A stretch of 64,000 bases of DNA from NCBI RefSeq assembly GCF_040412425.1, contig NC_089788.1, forward strand, positions 63,038,720-63,102,719, given 5' to 3'. Positions 1 to 12,211 of this stretch are shown piece by piece (position 1 is the stretch's first letter; every line of letters starts with the position of its first letter). A program made the position numbers and the translations under genes. The notes below the pieces were generated by a model, which was given only the letters and a program-made list of their open reading frames with translations, did no database searches and was not told the DNA's origin. The DNA is from Macrobrachium rosenbergii. Taxonomy: Eukaryota; Arthropoda; Malacostraca; Decapoda; Palaemonidae.

Positions 1-60
1 AGTAGAAACGTTTCTACTTTCGACAGATAAGGGTCTACGTTAATCAGTCAATATATTCAT

Positions 61-240
<180 letters not shown>

Positions 241-328
241 TTGAAAGGTTGATAAATAGATAGACAGATAGATGGACACACAGGCTGATTTATGTTCAAA
301 CTTTGATCTTTACGAAATCCCTGGGGTA

Positions 329-352
329 CAAAAAAAAAAAAAAAAAAAAAAA
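329..352. repeat. poly(A) tract
   Basis: Uninterrupted A run. It has no recognisable retroelement body directly upstream, so it cannot be assigned to a retroposed copy. Confidence 0.9.
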
Positions 353-421
353 TGCTGTACAATGCTAAAGATGTGACAGAACTCCCAATGTTTCTAGGTG
401 CTGGATGCTGAAAAGATTAAA

Positions 422-652
<231 letters not shown>

Positions 653-728
653 CATTTGTGTGCGCGTGTCCTTTTCCCGCATCCTGCACCTCCTCGAAAT
701 AAGGGAAGTTCTAGCAATGTATAATTTA

Positions 729-749
729 AAAAAAAAAAAAAAAAAAAAA
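729..749. repeat. poly(A) tract
   Basis: A run of about 21 bases. It contributes the poly-Lys end of a spurious frame. Confidence 0.9.
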
Positions 750-829
750 TTTTATGGTTCCTCAAACGTGACCTCTTTTCCTATCTCTGCCTCACCACTT
801 TCAACGTTTTCATGGACTCATTAAACCGC

Positions 830-1820
830 ACAGATTTTCAAGTACTTTATCTTTTGAAAACAAGGAGCCTTATCTTTCCAAATTATTAAAACAAACAGTG
901 CCAGTGGGAGGAGGCTGCCAGAATGGAACGGAAGAATGAAGGGAGTGAGTTTATGGGCCATCTTAGATTTCGGTAATGTCTAAGTGGCAAATTCTCTTCG
1001 CTGCCAATTTATCTGCTTCTTTTCTTATCAGCGCATTTCTTCCTGACAGTCTTTTCTGTGAGGAAGCTTCATCAAATTTTATGGTATTTTTGGTGCTTCT
1101 CAATTATGGCTGATAACTACGAACAGGCACTAGAATGGTTATCATAACAAAATGCTATGTAGACGCATTTGCTTTTTCAAAATATAAAGCTGGTTTTTGC
1201 CACGCTAGGTGGTGACAAAGCAATTAAAATAAAATCTCGGTCTACAGACTAAAAGGAACAAGAAAAGAAACCAAACATCTCGTCGACTGAGAATCCGAAG
1301 AGCTTCGAGGAGACAAAAAAAATGAAGCGCTGCCGAAATAAGCGAGATAATTGTCAAAACAACCTAATTCACTTTCGCCCTTAAGGTTTATTTCTTCTGC
1401 GGACTTTCCCTTGGAATGAGACGCATCTTTTCCGGCCAATTATCGTCCATTTTCTCCTCCTTCCCCGTTCGTTTGTTTTGAAACTTCGCCCTCTTTGTGG
1501 GTTAATCGACATCAAATAAAAGAGAGAAAAGGCGAAAACGCGTTCGTTTCGTGACGCCTTTTGCTTACTTCGAGACGTTTATTTATTTATTTTTTTCTTA
1601 TTTTCAAAAATCCATTTTCATGACCTCTTTATTTAAATGGAGTTATGTAAGGTAATGACTACCCAAACGGAATGGCAGCATCATCGTAAGTGGCTTCTGT
1701 TACCGTCACCGTCATTATAATCCACGGTGACGACAGTTTTTCACTTTCCACTACTACTGCATAATCTGACTGATGTAACCATAAACACTGATACACAATT
1801 TTATTCACTAATAAATAGTT
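830..1820. other. Unique AT-rich stretch, no gene seen
   Basis: About 1 kb of non-repetitive sequence. Frames are short and broken; the longest (65 codons on the minus strand near 1242-1439) has no recognisable similarity. A segment around 1660-1740 is richer in CG dinucleotides, with near-palindromic ACCGTCACCGTC and ACGGTGACGAC. No function can be assigned. Confidence 0.6.
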
Positions 1821-1821
1821 A

Positions 1822-2012
1822 GGAATTTATTTCTGGTGATAGAAATTCATTTCTCGCTATAATGTGGTTCGGATTCCACAATAAGCTGTAGGTCCCGTTG
1901 CAAGGTAACCAATTGGTTCTTAGCCACGTAAAATAAGTCTAGTCCTTCGGGCCAGCCCTAGGGAAGCTGTTAATCAGCTCAGTGGTCTGGTAAAACTAAG
2001 GTATAATTAACT
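1822..2012 (+). mobile_element. SINE-A copy 1 (body only, head missing)
   Basis: Matches the shared body of the SINE-A family seen also near 10.47, 11.58, 38.8 and 54.5 kb: it starts at GGAATTTATTTCTGGTGATA and ends at the AAACTAAGGTAT-type tail. The tRNA-like head present in the 10.4 kb copy is absent, so this copy is 5' truncated. It contains the GTTGCAAGGTAACC variant of the family's RFX-like motif. Non-autonomous; no coding capacity. Confidence 0.85.
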
Positions 2013-2064
2013 TATCGATGTACGGAGGAATGTCTGAAAAATAACAAACAATACAAAAGCAACA

Positions 2065-2066
<2 letters not shown>

Positions 2067-2113
<47 letters not shown>
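2067..2113. repeat. (TA)n microsatellite
   Basis: Perfect TA dinucleotide run, about 22 units. Confidence 0.97.
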
Positions 2114-2118
<5 letters not shown>

Positions 2119-2415
2119 CCATATGCTTTTTGACCTGTAAGAAGGTGACATCACAAAGCCCTTGGGATGAGGCTGCATGCCCCATACCATTTCTCAATCC
2201 TGGTTACAAGCCACCGCAGTCGACCGACTTCCAGGTGCAATATCATTGCGTGAGTCATAAGAGGCGTATTGGTTATTGAAGCCAATGTATCTAAATTTTT
2301 CTGGCCTTGCCAGGAATCTAGCCCAGTAATTCTTATTGGATAGCAACCTTCCTAAGCACTGGACCTCGATTAAACCGCCCCCCCAACCCACAAACACACA
2401 CACATATATATGTAA

Positions 2416-2446
<31 letters not shown>

Positions 2447-2987
2447 AATATATATTATATATAATTTATATTCGAGAGATACGAGAAGGAAAATAGCTTT
2501 AAAAAGACAGAAGAAAATCACGTAAATAAAGGTACTGAGAAACTGAGCGAAAAACGCAAAAATCTGCCAGATAACAAAATGATGCAATGGAGCAATTAGC
2601 ATTAAACGAGGTCTTCAGGGACCTAATTGCCAGAGAAGGCCGATAACAAGGCACAATTACACCCATCGTAACGCAATGCCATTGTGCAGCAATTTTTTTC
2701 ATTTATTTTTTATTTTCAAAATTTTTTTTTGTTTTTGGTTCCAGCTTCCCCCTTGAGCGAGAGAGAATCCAAAATGAAGGTGACGTGCAGCGATGCAAAG
2801 TCCTATTTGATAATCATCTCTAATTTAGAAAAATATCGGAAAACTGTACAGTAAAAAGTAATGAAAGATGTTGCATGATTATAGAAATATATATATCAAT
2901 TGGTATTAACCTCAAAAATGTCGTGGGTAAAAATTTGTTTCTATGAAGAGGTTTGATATGCTTCATAAGCACATCTGATCTTTTAGT

Positions 2988-2990
<3 letters not shown>
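2114..2990. other. Unique stretch with a TA-rich patch
   Basis: Mostly non-repetitive. A C run precedes CACA and an imperfect TA-rich patch at 2400-2464. At 2540-2700 there is a compact block with several ATTA/TAAT cores and balanced composition; this could be regulatory, but nothing in the sequence proves it. Frames of 67-69 codons on the minus strand are unrecognised. Confidence 0.5.

Positions 2991-3066
<76 letters not shown>
2991..3066. repeat. (GA)n microsatellite
   Basis: GA dinucleotide run of about 37 units. Confidence 0.97.
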
Positions 3067-3068
<2 letters not shown>

Positions 3069-3100
3069 ATACACATAACCGCATACTTATTTTTCTGCAC

Positions 3101-3103
<3 letters not shown>

Positions 3104-3138
<35 letters not shown>
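3104..3138. repeat. (CT)n microsatellite
   Basis: CT run about 38 bases after the preceding GA run. The two runs are complementary and could form a hairpin in single-stranded form. Confidence 0.95.
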
Positions 3139-3139
<1 letters not shown>

Positions 3140-3141
<2 letters not shown>

Positions 3142-3711
3142 TAAATCTAAAAAAGAAAAAGAAAAAACGAACGAAACCAAACTTTATTCCCTCATTACGA
3201 CTTCTCTCTCAATTTCAAGAGCGGCTCCAGCAAAAATGAGAACTGAGATTGAAAATGAGTGTTTCATTACTCTCTCCTCCTCGCAATCACTTCCACCTCT
3301 CAAACAAGCCAGCTAGAAGCATTGCCATGTTTGTTAAAACAACCGCACAATCCCTCCCTCTTTCCGCTGCATTCTTCAACAAAATTCTTCCATTCACTAA
3401 CCTTTTTTTTTTCCTGGATGAGGTTGCGAGCCTCATGTCAATGCAATGTGCCTCACTCCATATGTAATGTCAACCCTCGTGTTCACCAACATGATGAATC
3501 AAAACACTTGAAAGACGCACTATGAGTTATGCTTGGTGATGATGATGATGATGATGATGTTCACTATTATTATTAATTGATAACAATTAAGAAAAGTAAT
3601 TTTGGATTTCCTCTCTAATTTATACTATATTATTCTATGCAATACTATACTATACATCATACATAAAATTTAAATATATAAAATATACATACAAACATAT
3701 ACATATAAAAT
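3140..3711. other. Unique stretch with (GAT)n
   Basis: Contains (GAT)n at 3535-3559 and otherwise no repeat. Two overlapping plus-strand frames of 72 and 88 codons at 3249-3525 occupy different phases over the same bases and match nothing I recognise. Confidence 0.5.
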
Positions 3712-3859
<148 letters not shown>

Positions 3860-3928
3860 TATAATAAAATCCAATGGAGATTCATCATGCAGTCTCTAGT
3901 GTCATCCTTGAGCTGTAGAGGGTAAATG

Positions 3929-3932
<4 letters not shown>

Positions 3933-3961
<29 letters not shown>
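3933..3961. repeat. (CT)n microsatellite
   Basis: Short CT run of about 14 units. Confidence 0.95.
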
Positions 3962-3963
<2 letters not shown>

Positions 3964-4116
3964 CCTTACGGAAGGAAACCATCTACCAGTAAAACCAATC
4001 AATGACGATAGAGATGACTAGAGAGAAGAAAGACTGCTGTCTCCTGACGGTGCATGACGCTGCACGCTGATAAGAGAGTTTGCAAGATGACACTTGATGA
4101 GAGGCTGTGGTGATGG

Positions 4117-4119
<3 letters not shown>

Positions 4120-4159
<40 letters not shown>
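4120..4159. repeat. (GA)n microsatellite
   Basis: GA run lying directly upstream of a SINE-B copy. Confidence 0.95.
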
Positions 4160-4163
<4 letters not shown>

Positions 4164-4170
4164 ATGGTTA

Positions 4171-4492
4171 TGGAATGGAATGCAATGGAATATAGAATTT
4201 AGAACAAATGCCAAGCGCTGGGACCTATGAAGTCATTCTGCGCTGAAAGGAAAATTGAAAGTAGAAAGGTTTGAAATGTGTAACAGGAGGAAAACCTAGC
4301 AGTCGCACTATGAAACAATTGTTAGGAGTGGATAAAAAGTAAAATGAAGAAAGAGAATATGAACGGAGGTACAGAAAAAGGAATGAAAGGGGTTGCAGCT
4401 AGGGGCACAAGGGATGCTGCAAAGAACCGTAAGCAATGACTACAGTGCGCCTTATGAGATACACTAGCAGCACTATCCCCCTTACAAGGAGT
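4171..4492 (+). mobile_element. SINE-B copy 1
   Basis: Roughly 320 bp dispersed repeat. Diagnostic blocks in order: GGAATATAGAATTTAG, CCAAGCGCTGGGACCTATGA, AGGTTTGAAA, ACAGGAGGAAAACC, AAAGGGGTTGCAGCTAGGGG, GCTGCAAAGAACC and a 3' block resembling AGTGCACC..GGTGCACT. This copy has diverged in the 3' hairpin. At least five other copies occur in this window, all in the plus orientation. No coding capacity; the SINE label is inferred from size and dispersal. Confidence 0.88.
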
Positions 4493-4494
4493 AT

Positions 4495-5160
4495 GATTGT
4501 GTATAATAACAATAATAATCTAGAAGGTCGCATGATGTAAATAAAATAAATAAATAAATAAATAAATGCCTGCCGAAGGAAGGAGCAACGCTAAGGAAAA
4601 AAGGGTATTTAATTCTTCACCTGGGAAAATCAATAATAACGTATCTATAATAAATATAAATTAACAGGTAATTAAAATTAATTCGCACGGTTAACACTAG
4701 AAAGAATAAGCTAATATACAAAACAGGATATTTCCACTGCGCCCACTAGCAAGAATAACAGGAAAAAAATAGAATTAAGAAATAAGCAAGTAACACTCAG
4801 ATGGATAAAAAAAGGATTATACAGGCCCTCCCAAAGAGACTGGCATTGAGACCGAGACAGAGAGAAGGCGCTGGTTGTTTGGAGATCTGAGGAACCATTC
4901 AAGAAGATTAATACGAGAATGATTCATACATACTCTTTCAAGTCAAGAGGAACTGGGGCCCATAACTTTCACGTGTGTAGATAATACTCACATACATTAT
5001 TTATTTATTGCTTAACATACCTTCTGCACATGCATAAGTACACACTCATAAATGGTGTGTATATATATATGTATATGTTATATAAATACACTCAGAAATT
5101 ATGTATATACTGTATTCATATATTTATATATATGCTTATATGTCACTAAATAGAGTGTGA
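4495..5160. other. Unique AT-rich stretch with (AAAT)n
   Basis: (AAAT)n at 4540-4566. The rest is non-repetitive, with no recognisable coding region. Confidence 0.55.
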
Positions 5161-5163
5161 CGA

Positions 5164-5308
5164 TATATTCAGCTAAGGCCAGACGGAAAAATAACAGGAG
5201 GGGTACCAAGCGTTTTCGTGTTATTTCAATACATTTTCGAGGTACAATGTGTTGAAATAACACGAAAGCGCTTGGTACTACTTCTATTATTTTTCCTGTG
5301 GCTTTAGC

Positions 5309-5315
<7 letters not shown>
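5164..5315. repeat. Fold-back element, arms about 70 bp
   Basis: The left arm 5164-5235 (ATATTCAGCTAAGGCC ... TACCAAGCGTTTTCGTG) is the imperfect reverse complement of the right arm 5247-5315 (AAATAACACGAAAGCGCTTG ... GGCTTTAGCTGAATAT), with a loop of about 11 bases. The right arm runs straight into (TA)n. The compact symmetric structure suggests a MITE-like fold-back or a hairpin-derived inverted duplication. Confidence 0.85.

Positions 5316-5380
<65 letters not shown>
5313..5380. repeat. (TA)n microsatellite
   Basis: TA run abutting the fold-back at its right end. Confidence 0.97.
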
Positions 5381-5383
<3 letters not shown>

Positions 5384-6476
5384 TAATAATGGCATAATAC
5401 TGGCATAATACTGGACAATTAACTTCCACCCCCTGCAATGGCATCTCTCTTTCCACATGTATGGTAATTACAAAGACAGGTGCAAATAAAACTTTCTTAC
5501 AAAATGTCTTTGCAACTTTCGCTCCCACATGCGGGGGACATGATTACCTGTGCACCTAAACCAGCCGAATATTAAAAATTTCTACCTTTGTTCCTGTTAC
5601 CATCCAATGGTAGTCCCAGTAATTGGAAGTTCTCGTGCATATAAAACCAAGTCTCCCTCTCTCTGTTTTTTTTTATACAGGTTAAGATCCAGAGAGCAGA
5701 AGAGAAGGCCGCAAGGTTTAGCCTTCACAAAGGTTAAAAGTATTCAGAAGGGTTTCTTTCTAATTATAAATCTGCGGTTTGTCGAATGATACACCAAGTC
5801 CCAAGGGATAGTCACTGCACCCACTTGAACGTGACGTCTTGCTCTGATCCCACAACGTGAAAGTACACAAGAGGTTCTTTATCCCTGGCAATGGGGGAAT
5901 ATTAAGCTAATAAGCGTAAAAGACCTGTGTTTATTCTGCGGCTTAAAAGCAGATAGAAAATCAGTGAGGATGCTGAGTAAACAGTTCAGGGTCGAATATT
6001 TTACCAATTAATGTTCATCAGTTAGATGAAATATCGATACAATTAGACCGTAAATATAATTTGTATTCACAGGGACAACACTGAAGTCATGCGGCATATA
6101 TAAATAATAATGATACAACAAACAAGAACAACAAAACTGAACAAGCGTAAATATCTTAAACAAGATGTCCTCAAACCTTAACATTTAAAAATATTTACAA
6201 CAAGTTATCAACGATATTTAATAAGTATAAATATTTAAAAGTTATTAACAAAACTTAAAATGTTTAAATATTTACAACAAGTTGTCAACAAAACTTCACT
6301 TGTATAAATAACTCCAAAATTAAACTTAACATGATGAAAAAATAAACGTCAGAAGTCGAAATTACCGATTTATTCTTTAACAGAATGACAGAGCAACGTA
6401 AGTCATCGCTGTTGAAAGCATAAAAACAAAAGCAAATAGAAGACTCCGTAACAGATTTCACATAACCAACCTAAGA

Positions 6477-6479
<3 letters not shown>
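5381..6479. other. Unique stretch, no gene seen
   Basis: AT-rich and non-repetitive. At 6170-6310 a loose repeat of TATTTACAACAAGTT-type phrases recurs (TATTTACAACAAGTTATC, TATTTACAACAAGTTGTC). Frames are up to 79 codons and unrecognised. Confidence 0.5.

Positions 6480-6532
<53 letters not shown>
6480..6532. repeat. (GA)n microsatellite
   Basis: GA run of about 26 units. Confidence 0.97.
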
Positions 6533-6535
<3 letters not shown>

Positions 6536-7198
6536 AATAACATAACCTGCCCAACCCAATCTGTGATTTGGGGCACATAACGGCGGCTATTAATCTAATT
6601 GTCACAGACTCTTCTCTCTTTCTCGATAGTCCGGCAGATCACCGCCGGCACAGACGCGACTTTCCCACGACCGTCACATCTTTCCCACGCGTCCCGGCGT
6701 CTCCTCGGAGTCACTTCCAATGTCTCCTGTCACGTCCGCTGTTATCAGATATTAAGGCGTCATTTACTGCCGTCCTATTATTTCGGTAAATACGATGTTT
6801 ACCGCAGGTGAAGATTATTCGACGCGATTTTCTCCTGTCTAGTTTCGATGCGTCAAACACAAGCGTGAGGATGATTTATTACTGTCGTTTACAGCTATGA
6901 GTAAAAATAAATCACGGGTAATACTAGTGTATTTATACATTATAACGATATAGTCTTTATCACAGGCGAACACAATTCAGAGTAATGACTTCTTTCTTTG
7001 GTGTTTAAACCTTTATACACACGTGGGATACAATGCGAATTATTTAAACGTTTACAATTTTCATAAAAAAAAAACATATACATAAATATATATACCTGCA
7101 TACATAGTGCAATTGTATAAGCATACTACATATGAATATATGTGTATCTGATGTGCAGCAAAAGAATAATAGCCCGCGCATACAAGCGAACACACACA
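6533..7198. other. Unique stretch with a GC- and CpG-richer block
   Basis: The block 6575-6840 is clearly richer in CG dinucleotides than its surroundings (CACCGCCGGCACAGACGCGA, CCACGCGTCCCGGCGTC). Overlapping short frames exist in two phases; neither is recognisable. It may be a regulatory block, an exon fragment or a less-methylated island. Confidence 0.45.

Positions 7199-8456
<1,258 letters not shown>

Positions 8457-8507
<51 letters not shown>
8457..8507. repeat. (CT)n microsatellite
   Basis: One of only two CT runs longer than about 40 bases on this strand; most such tracts read GA. Confidence 0.97.
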
Positions 8508-8508
<1 letters not shown>

Positions 8509-9545
8509 GATTTTTGTAATTTCTAATGCTACTATTTTTCCTCTTAGCCTATAAAACACACATACATCCACACACACACGCACACACAAATATATATAAA
8601 CAACACACAATTACTCATATGCAGGCATCTGTGCAGCGTGAAACAAGTATATAATACCACTTACTTTATCTGTCACCAAACCCTTTTATAATTCCTCGAA
8701 CACTTAATTTTCTCGCTCTATAATAACGTTCACACACATACACAGACGCACACACACACAAAAAACACACACATACACCTCAACCTAGATTACCAACACT
8801 CTAATATCTAATTAAAGAAAAATCTTCTGACTGATTGGTTAGTCAGTCTAGCAGCCTCTTTCCCTCTCGTGATTGATGTTGACACCTGTATGTTTTCCCT
8901 GCGCAGCAAAGAATAACAAAAGAAAAGGATAACCACATCAATTACTGAAGTGGCCACGGGTCTCTTCAAATGGACTGACGGGGTCAAGTACTGGGAGACT
9001 ATAGAGTAAAAACATTTCATATCTCCCGCTGTATAAGCGCCGGATTTATGAACACGATTCAAGACAGCGAAAATCATAAATAAAAACTCATCAACTTTTG
9101 GACAAATTTTCCACATATTTAATGAGGCACCCACTGATTTTACTGTTAAAAAGTACAACAAACCTATTGGCAACAACGTGAATTTACAACAAAATTTATG
9201 TCTTTTGTTCTGGCACGTCCAAAGATAGAAGCCTTCCTTCCAAGGTTTCTTAATTTTTCCCTTGACGTTTCTGAAACTTAGGCAGCATTTTGGCACAAAA
9301 AGATAAGACGAAATTTACTTACAACCATGCACATGTTCAGTACAAGATCAATGAATATTTGAAAGCGAGGGAGGGAGCAAATTTAACTGGTAATCCAAGA
9401 CTTCCTTTCCTTTGAGTTAAAATAACGTTTTACTGAGCTATGCATTCTCCATCAATCGGATAGTCCACTCAGACCAAATTAAACTCGTGGAGGGCCACTC
9501 CTCAAATCCGCATTTCCGGTCAACAGGACCCAAGTTAAGTTATCA

Positions 9546-9547
<2 letters not shown>
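8508..9547. other. Unique stretch; longest repeat-free open frame
   Basis: CA-rich patches at 8560-8590 and 8730-8775. The minus-strand frame 9296-8808 (162 codons, ATG start) is the longest in the window that is not built from tandem repeats. It contains Cys and Lys near its start and a hydrophobic segment, but I see no family motif, no splice-site logic and no supporting neighbour. I do not call it a gene. Confidence 0.4.

Positions 9548-9607
<60 letters not shown>
9548..9607. repeat. (GA)n microsatellite
   Basis: GA run of about 30 units. Confidence 0.97.
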
Positions 9608-9609
<2 letters not shown>

Positions 9610-10038
9610 TGGGCCCGAGTAGACACTTATCCCGTTTTCTGTGGGGCAGAATGGTATGGCTTTAAAATGATGCCCAACTCAAGTAAACTCAGTGAGACGG
9701 TTCGAGTGTCTCAAGTAGGAAATGGACCATCATTTGGGCGGCATTTCCTAACAGCATGTTGCCATGTGACAGCGCGACCACGCAAATAGCTTATTATCTA
9801 ATTTTTATTTGTTTGAAAGAGAGAGGAAGCGAGAGAAAGAACAATCATCATCTACGTCATTTAACTTTTTCTCTTCTCTTCAAAAAGCGTCGTGAATATT
9901 TCTGGTATATGACTCACCGCCCAGATCGACAGACGCATTTTAGCGTTTCAACTTAATGTACCCATACCATTCCTTCCTCGTCCTTGGAATAAAAAAAAAG
10001 GTCCACTTGGTTGCGATTGGAAGGCGCTATTACTTGCG

Positions 10039-10041
<3 letters not shown>
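9608..10041. other. Unique stretch, nothing recognised
   Basis: About 430 bases without repeat or recognisable coding sequence. Two short plus-strand frames overlap in different phases. Confidence 0.5.

Positions 10042-10111
<70 letters not shown>
10042..10111. repeat. (GA)n microsatellite
   Basis: GA run of about 35 units, directly upstream of a SINE-B copy, as at 4.1 kb. Confidence 0.97.
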
Positions 10112-10114
<3 letters not shown>

Positions 10115-10115
10115 T

Positions 10116-10692
10116 AAAATATAGAATTTCGGACAAAGGCCAAGCGCTGGGACCTATGAAGTCATTCAACGCTTAAAGGGAAACTGAGAGTAGAAAGGTT
10201 TGAAAGATGTAACTGGAGAAAAACCTCGCAGTTGCACTATGAAACAATTGTTAGGAAAGAGTGGATAGTAAGATGGAAGAGATAGAATATTAATATAGGA
10301 GGTATAGTAAAAGGAATGAAAGGGGTTGTAGCTAGGGGCCGAAGGGACGCTGCAAAGAACCTTAAGTAATGCCTACAGTCACAGGGTAGTTCCTCGTTGG
10401 GAGAGTCGGTAGAGTTGTGGGCTAGCACTCGCTAGGCCCTAGTTCGAGTCTCCGCCGGCTAATGAAGAATTAGAGGAATTTATTTCTGGTGACAGAAATT
10501 AATTTCTCGGTATAATGTGGTTCGGATTCCACAATAAGCTGTAGGTCCCGTTGCTAAGTAACCACTTGGTTCTTAGCCACGTAAAATAACTCTAATCCTT
10601 CGGGCCAGCCCTAGGAGAGCTGTTAATCAGCTCAGTGGTCTGGTAAAACTTAGGTATACTTAAAAAAAACCACGTGAGGGTGCACTGACAGC
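10116..10692 (+). mobile_element. SINE-B copy 2, split by a SINE-A insertion
   Basis: SINE-B runs from 10116 (AAAATATAGAATTTCGGACA) to the CCTACAGT phrase at about 10379. The SINE-A copy 10387-10663 then intervenes, and SINE-B resumes with CACGTGAGGGTGCACTGACA up to about 10692. In undivided copies these two SINE-B phrases are adjacent, so the SINE-A landed inside an existing SINE-B. This gives relative ages at this locus. Confidence 0.85.
10387..10663 (+). mobile_element. SINE-A copy 2, with tRNA-like head
   Basis: The most complete SINE-A. The head at 10387-10470 carries an internal-promoter-like B box (AGTTCGAGTCTC) after a GTTGGGAGAGTCGGTAGAG-type start, as expected of a tRNA-derived SINE. 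The conserved body starts at GGAATTTATTTCTGG and ends at GGTATACTTAA followed by a short A run. It sits inside a SINE-B. Transcription by RNA polymerase III is inferred from the head, not shown. Confidence 0.85.

Positions 10693-10693
<1 letters not shown>

Positions 10694-10752
<59 letters not shown>
10694..10752. repeat. (GA)n microsatellite
   Basis: GA run directly after the SINE-B 3' end. Confidence 0.97.
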
Positions 10753-10753
<1 letters not shown>

Positions 10754-11346
10754 AAGCATAAAATCCACACTACATACGCAAGCGATTGATGATTGCTCAT
10801 ACGTAACCGTTCCTATCGCCAGATGTTGAGGGAAACGGTTTTATGCAGGAACTGCTATAAAAACCACGGATTAGGTCCTGAAGAATACCTTAACGCCTGT
10901 AAACTGTTGCACTAATTACGCAAGAATAATTGTATTTAAACGCCCCTGGAACTCTGACCCTACAACTCCCTAGTACGAGCCAAGGCAATGCTTTCAGTTC
11001 CCAATGACTTATAACAAATATATTTACCAAAAAAAAAAAGGAAAAAATTCTAAATACACGTGATAACAAAAAAAAAAGAAAAATTCAATAAAGTAAATAA
11101 AAAAAAATTCCAGTTACAAAATAATAACAATAACAGTGTGGTAGGCTAAGTTTGGGTTTGTACGATGAAAGATGTTTGTGTGCATTGACTGTTCCGTTTT
11201 TGCTGTTGTGTTTTTTTTTTTTTTTTTTTTTGATTGAATTTTTTTGTTTTCCTATTAAGTTTATTGTGTGTGTATATGTTGTTTATGAATGTGTTGTTGG
11301 TGTATGATTGTTTAATTAATCATTATTTTAACTTTTTTACTTGCAG
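10753..11346. other. Unique stretch ending in a splice-acceptor-like tract
   Basis: A- and T-rich sequence with a poly(T) at 11212-11231. The end, 11318-11346, has TAATTAAT, a pyrimidine-rich run and TTACTTGCAG, which fits a branch site plus 3' splice site. On that reading this stretch would be intron. Confidence 0.35.
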
Positions 11347-11463
11347 TTTGCTTGAGCGAGTGTGTTAAAATAGGATGAGCTCCCCTTCACCTGAATTGTT
11401 GGAGCCTACAGATAAACAGGATTTGCATTGGCAACTGCCACATCAGGCTAAGAGCTGGAGAGG
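11347..11463 (+). CDS. Possible short coding exon (unrecognised)
   Basis: It follows an acceptor-like TTTTTTACTTGCAG ending at 11346. An ATG at 11375 opens a 30-codon frame (MSSPSPELLEPTDKQDLHWQ...) ending in TGA at 11467. A GAGAGG|GTGAAA donor-like site at about 11463 would let the exon splice before that stop. Composition is more even than the surrounding DNA. No domain is recognised. Against it: the frame is very short and SINE-A lies immediately downstream. A candidate only. Confidence 0.2.
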
Positions 11464-11530
11464 GTGAAACAAGCTGACTGCGTCCAAGGGGCATCACTGC
11501 CTTGACCAGTTCTTCACTAGATATCGTACT

Positions 11531-11768
11531 CTCCTAAGCCCGCGTTCGATTCTCCGGCCGGCCAGTGAAGGATTACAGGAATTTATTTCTGGTGATAGAA
11601 ATTCATTTCTTGGTAAAATGTGGTTCGGATTCCGCAATAAGCTGTAGGTCCCGTTGCTAGGTAACCAATTGGTTTTTAGCAACGTAAAATAAGTCTAATC
11701 CTTCGGGCCAGCCCTAGGAGGGCTGTTAATCAGCTCAGTGGTCTGGTTAAACTAAGGTATACTTAACT
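11531..11768 (+). mobile_element. SINE-A copy 3
   Basis: The body from GGAATTTATTTCTGGTGATA at about 11578 to GGTATACTTAACT is complete. Upstream a B-box-like GCGTTCGATTCTCC and a GGCCGGCCAGTGAAGGATTA linker mark the remains of the tRNA-like head. It contains the GTTGCTAGGTAACC motif typical of the family. Confidence 0.85.
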
Positions 11769-11902
11769 GCGTTGACCATTGGAATCGGAAAGCACTGATG
11801 GAGTGGGAGGACAAGAGATAAAAAGCAGATGGGGCATGGGTGGTCGTAATGTGACGCTAGTGGAGGAAAGGTAGGAGTAATTTTCTGGGAGCGCATCTGT
11901 AG

Positions 11903-12211
11903 TTCACTCAGCTTTTTGTACTCGAATTCAGTTTCTGCAAGGAGGTGTGGTGTCTGGACGGAAGAAACAGAAAACTGTGCCAGATTGCAGAGGCAGGGTC
12001 ACGTGTTTGGGATGCTGAGTTGTTTATAAAATGTTGGTGGGCTCTTGCCTCCACTGGAAGCCTCAAGTAAAGTACAGTCTGTAAAGAAAAAGAAGAAATC
12101 ACCTCAAACAGGGAGACAGAAAAAGAGTAAGACTGGGAAGTTGAGGTGAATGAAGAAAGTGAAAAGGTTACTGAAGAAGTTGATGTTGACAGTGAAAAAC
12201 TATGGAAGTAA
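11903..12211 (+). pseudogene. Decayed open frame with acidic end (unrecognised)
   Basis: One plus-strand phase reads 103 codons with only two internal stops (TAA at 12068 and 12128). The 55-codon first part has mixed composition (RKLCQIAEAGSRVWDAELFI). The second part is Glu/Lys rich, and the last part is strongly acidic (EVNEESEKVTEEVDVDSEKL) before TAA at 12209. This looks like the tail of a once-coding region. The antisense strand is also open (104 codons, Ser-rich), which is a mirror effect of the acidic codons. No family is recognised; a chance frame is possible. Confidence 0.2.

Noticed and set aside
5313..5380. TA tracts as TATA promoters
   Set aside because: Long (TA)n runs occur dozens of times without adjacent transcription-unit features; simple repeat is the better explanation.
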